Below the pieces are notes generated by a model, which was given only the letters and a program-made list of their open reading frames with translations, did not search any database and was not told where the DNA came from. From Candidatus Kuenenia stuttgartensis (GTDB lineage Bacteria > Planctomycetota > Planctomycetia > Gemmatales > Gemmataceae): a stretch of DNA of 34,497 bases. The position numbers and the translations under genes are program-made. The first letter of the stretch is position 1. Every line of letters starts with the position of its first letter. The stretch lies in assembly GCA_945875585.1 (NCBI GenBank), contig CAMCLK010000052.1:1-34497 (forward strand), written 5' to 3'. Below, in pieces: positions 30,809-34,497 of this stretch.

Positions 30809-31834
30809 ATGAAATTTCAAGTAGAGAAGGCGCTCGCACCGGATGCACGGCTTGGATTCGATCCAGCTCTTGTGCGCCTAAGCGGACCGGATGGCGCAAG
30901 TGCCACCATTTGGCCAGCCATGGGTTTCAACTGCTTCGATTGGACTGTCCGCCATAAGAATGATCTTCTGAAACTGCTGCATGCAGAAGACGACCTCTTT
31001 CAAACTGGCAAAGCAACTCGCAGTGGCAACCCTGTTCTGTTCCCATTTCCAAACAGAATCCGGGCCGGTCGATTTTCCCATGCGGGACGTGACTTTAGTT
31101 TGCCTCTTACCGGAGACAACGGCACAACAGCCATTCATGGATTTGCCTGCCGGCAGGCATGGCGGGTGGTAGACCAAGGGTGTGCAACAGATCAGGCCTA
31201 TGTCACGGGCGAATACCACGGCCACAAAGACGCACCTGAAACCATTCCCTTGTGGCCCGCAGACCACACCATTCGCATGACCGTTCGCCTGTACGCCAAT
31301 CGCCTTCGCTTTGAGACGGAAGTTCTAAACCCCGACTGCCACACCTTACCTTTTGGTTTGGGCTTTCACCCCTATTTTTCCACGCCTTTTGCTGGCACAG
31401 GCGGCCAAGCGGGCTGCATGGTTCGCGTGCCTGCGGCTGAATATTGGGAACTGGAATCGTGTCTGCCAACGGGGCGTACACATGCGGTAGATGCTAGCCG
31501 TGATCTCAACGACTGGACCGATCTGAAAGACCGGTCACTCGATGATATTCTGACAGCGCTTCCCGACTATAAGGCAGACCCAGATGGCCTTATGGAACGT
31601 GGCGCCATCATGGGACTAGCCGGGCACCCTGACGCTATTCTGCGCGTCAGGTGCGATCAATCGTTCAGGCATATGGTGGTCTTTACGCCGGGAAACCGCG
31701 CCAGTTTCTGTATTGAACCGTACACATGCCTGACAGACGCGGCCAACCTCGAACACAACGGGGTGCCTTCCGGCTGGATGGAATTGAAACCTGGAGCCTC
31801 GTGGACCTCGATCATGGAATGGACATTCGGATGA
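30809..31834 (+). CDS. Aldose 1-epimerase (mutarotase) family protein
   Basis: A 341-residue GalM-like protein that interconverts the anomers of an aldose. Family blocks are NPVLFPFPNRIRAGRF (about 70-85, sugar-phosphate contacts), AIHGFACRQAW with the conserved His, LPFGLGFHPYFS with the second His, and IEPYTCLTDAANL with the catalytic Glu. The fold family also includes hexose-6-phosphate epimerases, so the sugar is unsettled. CAGGAGG lies 7 bases before the ATG at 30809. It is coupled by ATGA to a methyltransferase gene. The intergenic region to the znuA-like gene is divergent. Confidence 0.9.
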   Translation: MKFQVEKALAPDARLGFDPALVRLSGPDGASATIWPAMGFNCFDWTVRHKNDLLKLLHAEDDLFQTGKATRSGNPVLFPFPNRIRAGRFSHAGRDFSLPLTGDNGTTAIHGFACRQAWRVVDQGCATDQAYVTGEYHGHKDAPETIPLWPADHTIRMTVRLYANRLRFETEVLNPDCHTLPFGLGFHPYFSTPFAGTGGQAGCMVRVPAAEYWELESCLPTGRTHAVDASRDLNDWTDLKDRSLDDILTALPDYKADPDGLMERGAIMGLAGHPDAILRVRCDQSFRHMVVFTPGNRASFCIEPYTCLTDAANLEHNGVPSGWMELKPGASWTSIMEWTFG

Positions 31835-32994
31835 GTTCTCGCCAACGTATCCCTCTCAGTCGCCGCACGGTTCCTGGCCCGCTGCTGGAACATGCCAGAT
31901 GCCCACGTGTTGTGGTCATGGGTTCCCCCGCAGAAGTTGTCAACCTTCTGCGTCAAGTGCCTGCTGGCCCCACCACCTGCTTTCAAATGGACATGCACCA
32001 AGGACAGGCCGTATTTGATGCGCTCGCGGAGGCAGGCATTGAGGCGAAGGTTGAAGTTCTTGCCGACCTTTGGGACATCACAGACAAGCCACAGACCGCC
32101 ATTTACCTGCCCACCCGCGCAGGTGAACGCGACCTCAAAATTGACCTTGTGGAGCAGGCCTACCAAATACTTCCTAAAGATGGGCAGTTTGTGGTGTGGT
32201 CATCTGAAAGCCAAGACAGGTTCTTTCCGAACCTCCTTAAAAAGGTTTTCCGCAGAATCCACTCCCATGAAACCGATCAAGGCCATGTGATTTGGTGTGT
32301 GCGCGGCGAAGACAAACCCCGCCGGAAACGGGAGCGCATGTACCGTGCCCGGGTGAAGGAAGTGCCATCTCAGGCCTTTATTTCACGTCCCGGTGTTTTC
32401 GGCTATGGACGACTCGATATCGGTGCGCGTGCATTGGCTGAAATTGCCGATATTCGCCCCGGAGACCGAGTTCTTGATATGGGATGCGGGAACGGCGCGA
32501 TTGGCGTTCTTGCCGGATTGCAGGCAGGGCCCAAAGGCACAGTGGTGCTTGCCGACAGCCAACCACGCGCGCTGGAACTAGCCAGCCGCAATGCCTCCGC
32601 TGCTGGTTTGAGCAATTTCCATACGGTTCTCACCTACACCTTTGAAGACGATCCGTATTTGCCAGAAAGCGGTTTTGATGTGGTTCTGGCGAACCCTCCG
32701 TACTTTGCCGCCGGCACCATTAGCCGTATGTTCGCGGAAGCCGGGAGCAGGTTGTTGCGTCCAGGTGGCCGGTTTTATCTGGTGACCCGCCAGCCAGATG
32801 AACCCGGTGAAGCGATGGCTCAATCGTTTGGCGAATTTGACGCGATCATGAACCGCGGATACACCATTCTTATGGTTGACCCGGAGCAACCGCTCCGACC
32901 AATCCCTGAACCAGAGCCGGAACCCGAACCGGAGCCGGAACCAGTAGCTGAAATAAAGTCTATCAAGCCTATTTCCAGGCTGAAGAGACGCTGA
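31831..32994 (+). CDS. RsmC/RlmG-like two-domain rRNA-methyltransferase-type protein
   Basis: A 387-residue protein with two related halves. The N-terminal half (about 1-185) is a degenerate methyltransferase-like domain. The C-terminal half has SAM motif I VLDMGCGNGAIGVLAG (about 210-225), an acidic VLADSQPRAL, and motif IV VVLANPPYF (about 283-291), the N-P-P-Y of N-methyltransferases acting on guanine or adenine bases. This layout is that of RsmC and RlmG, which methylate rRNA guanines. A short Pro-Glu repeat (PEPEPEPEPEPEP; DNA 32904-32943) and a basic tail (SRLKRR) close the protein. It starts inside the stop of the epimerase gene. Confidence 0.85.
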   Translation: MSSRQRIPLSRRTVPGPLLEHARCPRVVVMGSPAEVVNLLRQVPAGPTTCFQMDMHQGQAVFDALAEAGIEAKVEVLADLWDITDKPQTAIYLPTRAGERDLKIDLVEQAYQILPKDGQFVVWSSESQDRFFPNLLKKVFRRIHSHETDQGHVIWCVRGEDKPRRKRERMYRARVKEVPSQAFISRPGVFGYGRLDIGARALAEIADIRPGDRVLDMGCGNGAIGVLAGLQAGPKGTVVLADSQPRALELASRNASAAGLSNFHTVLTYTFEDDPYLPESGFDVVLANPPYFAAGTISRMFAEAGSRLLRPGGRFYLVTRQPDEPGEAMAQSFGEFDAIMNRGYTILMVDPEQPLRPIPEPEPEPEPEPEPVAEIKSIKPISRLKRR

Positions 32995-33010
32995 GAACAG
33001 GATGCCACCG

Positions 33011-33874
33011 ATGCTGAATCGCCGCCACTTTCATGCAACCGCCCTGACTGCTGCCACCGCTTTGGCAGGAGTGTCGTTGGCTGAACAAAAAGGGCCGCGG
33101 CTTCGCAAAGCCCTGAAGTTTGGCATGATCGGTATTCAGGGATCGATTGAAGAGAAATTCAAACTCGCCAAAACATGCGGGTTTGATGGCGTTGAAATGG
33201 ATAGCCCAGCCAACATCGACCGCGACGAGGTGGTGCGCGCCCGTGACGCATCGGGAATTGTCATCCACGGCGTGGTCGATTCGATCCACTGGAAAGACAC
33301 GCTTTCCAGCCCCGACGAAGCCGTGAGGGCTCGCGGCCTTGCCGGCCTGCGCACGGCCATGGCCGATTGCAAACGGTACGGCGGAACCACGGCTCTGCTG
33401 GTACCGGGCGTGGTCAACAAAGAAGTTGATTTCGATACATGCTGGAGTCGTTCAACGGCAGAAATCAAAAAAGTCCTGCCCGAAGCGGAAAAACTCGGGG
33501 TTAAAATTGCCATCGAAGTGGTCTGGAACAATTTCCTGACCACGCCGGAACAATTGGTCAAGTACGTGGATCAGTTCGAGAGCCCTTGGGTGGGCGCCTA
33601 TTTCGATATCAGCAACATGATCAAGTACGGCGTGCCACCGGCCACGTGGATTCGGACCCTTGGCAAACGGATGATGAAGTTCGACTTCAAAGGATACAGC
33701 AACACCAAACAATGGGTTGGTATCGGCGAAGGCGACGAAAACTGGCCAGAAGTGCTGAAGGCTCTTGCTGAAGTAGGCTACACAGGCTGGGCAACATCGG
33801 AAGTGGGCGGCGGGCCTGAAGCCAAGCTTCGCGACATCGCTGCCCGCATGGATAAGGTGTTGGGGCTCGTTTAA
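33011..33874 (+). CDS. Tat-exported sugar phosphate isomerase/epimerase-like TIM barrel
   Basis: A 287-residue protein. The N-terminus MLNRRHFHATALTAATALAGVSLA is a twin-arginine type signal, so folded export to the periplasm is expected. The mature part is a xylose-isomerase-like barrel (AP endonuclease 2 family): FKLAKTCGFDGVEMD, KIAIEVVWNNFL, PWVGAYFDISNM and KFDFKGYSN, with candidate metal ligands in the IEVVWN, YFDISN and SEVGGG segments. Planctomycetes carry many such exported family members; substrates are mostly unknown. The ATG at 33011 has AGGA 8 bases upstream; the ATG at 33002 is the alternative. The gap to the next gene is 88 bases. Confidence 0.85.
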   Translation: MLNRRHFHATALTAATALAGVSLAEQKGPRLRKALKFGMIGIQGSIEEKFKLAKTCGFDGVEMDSPANIDRDEVVRARDASGIVIHGVVDSIHWKDTLSSPDEAVRARGLAGLRTAMADCKRYGGTTALLVPGVVNKEVDFDTCWSRSTAEIKKVLPEAEKLGVKIAIEVVWNNFLTTPEQLVKYVDQFESPWVGAYFDISNMIKYGVPPATWIRTLGKRMMKFDFKGYSNTKQWVGIGEGDENWPEVLKALAEVGYTGWATSEVGGGPEAKLRDIAARMDKVLGLV

Positions 33875-33907
33875 CGCTTTTCCGCCCTACCCAATCCAAA
33901 CAGGGTC

Positions 33908-33935
33908 TTGATTTCGCCAAAAAGAATTTTAGACT
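33908..33935 (+). promoter_or_regulatory. Candidate promoter of the partial right-end gene
   Basis: TTGATT (33908-33913), a 16-base spacer and TAGACT (33930-33935) lie 27 bases before the ATG at 33963. Both boxes match the consensus at 4 of 6 positions. Confidence 0.35.
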
Positions 33936-33962
33936 AGTTTCACATCATTGAGGCTAGTCCGC

Positions 33963-34497
33963 ATGCCCGAACTCACCAAAGCTATTGAACTAATTCTTCA
34001 GACAGTATTTGGCTTGGCGTTTGAGCTACTTGTTCGCAGCAAAAAATACCTGATTGCCCTCTTCGCATACGCATGCGGTCACATTATGTGCCTATTTATT
34101 GGCCATTGTTTTGCTGTACCAATCCGATTGGACGATTCGTCATCTCGCATCAGCGAGTTACAGGAAAAATTGAACGCGCAGACAAATGACTATGCAAAAG
34201 AACTCGTTAAAGCCGCAAAGGATGCTGCAAAATCCAATCAAGAAAGCTTCCTTCAAGGATTCGACTCCGGCTTTTCAAAAGCCCGAAATGATCTATCCCG
34301 CGAACAGTTCCTTGCAGGGCAAGTAGCCGCGCGCCAAGCAGTAGAGACGGAAGCCCTAGCCCGAGAACAGAAATTAAAAGACACCATTCGTGTTGCCGAG
34401 GAAGAAGCAGAACAACAAGCGCGCACCATTAATCGACTTTCCAGCACCATTACAGACCACGAGCAAAGAAGCGCCACCATGGCTCAAATTCTTGAAT
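33963..34497 (+). CDS. Membrane-anchored coiled-coil protein, 3' end outside window
   Basis: An open frame runs from the ATG at 33963 to the last base of the window without a stop (178 residues so far). The N-terminus (MPELTKAIELILQTVFGLAFELL) is followed by RSKKYLIALFAYACGHIMCLFIGHCFAV, one transmembrane helix at about residues 28-50. From residue 60 on it is a heptad-like, charged coiled coil (SRISELQEKLNAQ...VAEEEAEQQARTINRLSS). No family is recognised. Base composition is clearly more A/T-rich than in neighbouring genes (many AAA, ATT, CAA, GAA codons), which may reflect recent acquisition. Shine-Dalgarno is weak (GAGG about 8 bases upstream). Confidence 0.75.
   Translation, partial: MPELTKAIELILQTVFGLAFELLVRSKKYLIALFAYACGHIMCLFIGHCFAVPIRLDDSSSRISELQEKLNAQTNDYAKELVKAAKDAAKSNQESFLQGFDSGFSKARNDLSREQFLAGQVAARQAVETEALAREQKLKDTIRVAEEEAEQQARTINRLSSTITDHEQRSATMAQILE

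Overview
The window looks like chromosomal DNA of a planctomycete (Planctomycetota). The strongest pointer is a complete Planctomycetes/Verrucomicrobia-type bacterial microcompartment (BMC) operon at about 18.4-28.9 kb. A Pro-rich FtsQ next to a degenerate MurB, many secreted or unrecognised proteins, and a pseudokinase-TPR giant fit the same phylum. The order or genus cannot be fixed from the sequence alone.

Left part (1-10 kb): the 3' end of ornithine carbamoyltransferase (argF); a secreted protein with two SPOR-like repeats; a terminator; a membrane-anchored unknown coupled to a Nudix-like protein; a REPIN-like palindromic repeat element with a partial second copy; murB-ftsQ on the minus strand, with MurB lacking both catalytic residues; a queC-queD pair; and a minus-strand cluster of a lysine 2,3-aminomutase-like radical SAM enzyme followed by two D-Ala-D-Ala-ligase-like ATP-grasp enzymes.

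Middle (10-18 kb): a secreted HEAT-repeat protein coupled to a methyltransferase; an alpha/beta hydrolase coupled to a 1172-residue pseudokinase-TPR protein; a secreted metallo-beta-lactamase-fold protein; a 2Fe-2S ferredoxin; and a second hydrolase.

BMC operon (18.4-28.9 kb, all plus strand): DeoR regulator, PduL phosphotransacylase, two hexamer shell proteins, acetate kinase, a SelW-like protein with an in-frame UGA, pentamer shell protein, CoA-acylating aldehyde dehydrogenase, pentamer shell protein, an unrecognised protein, a third pentamer shell protein, class II aldolase, a small two-helix membrane protein, a lactate/malate dehydrogenase, a small acidic protein and a TIM-barrel aldolase-like protein. 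The likely pathway is cleavage of fuculose- or rhamnulose-1-phosphate to DHAP and lactaldehyde. Lactaldehyde is oxidised to lactyl-CoA, then lactyl-phosphate, then lactate with ATP, while the dehydrogenase recycles NAD+ inside the shell.

The most notable observation is the short gene at 21879-22118. Ordinary ORF calling loses its N-terminus because codon 11 is TGA. Read through, it gives a full-length Rdx/SelW-family protein with a CxxU motif, and the TGA is followed by a long stem-loop matching the bacterial SECIS geometry. This predicts a selenoprotein encoded inside a microcompartment operon.

Right part (29-34.5 kb): a zinc-type ABC binding lipoprotein and ATPase without a permease, an aldose 1-epimerase coupled to a two-domain RsmC/RlmG-like methyltransferase, a Tat-exported sugar-isomerase-like protein, and a membrane/coiled-coil ORF running off the end of the window.
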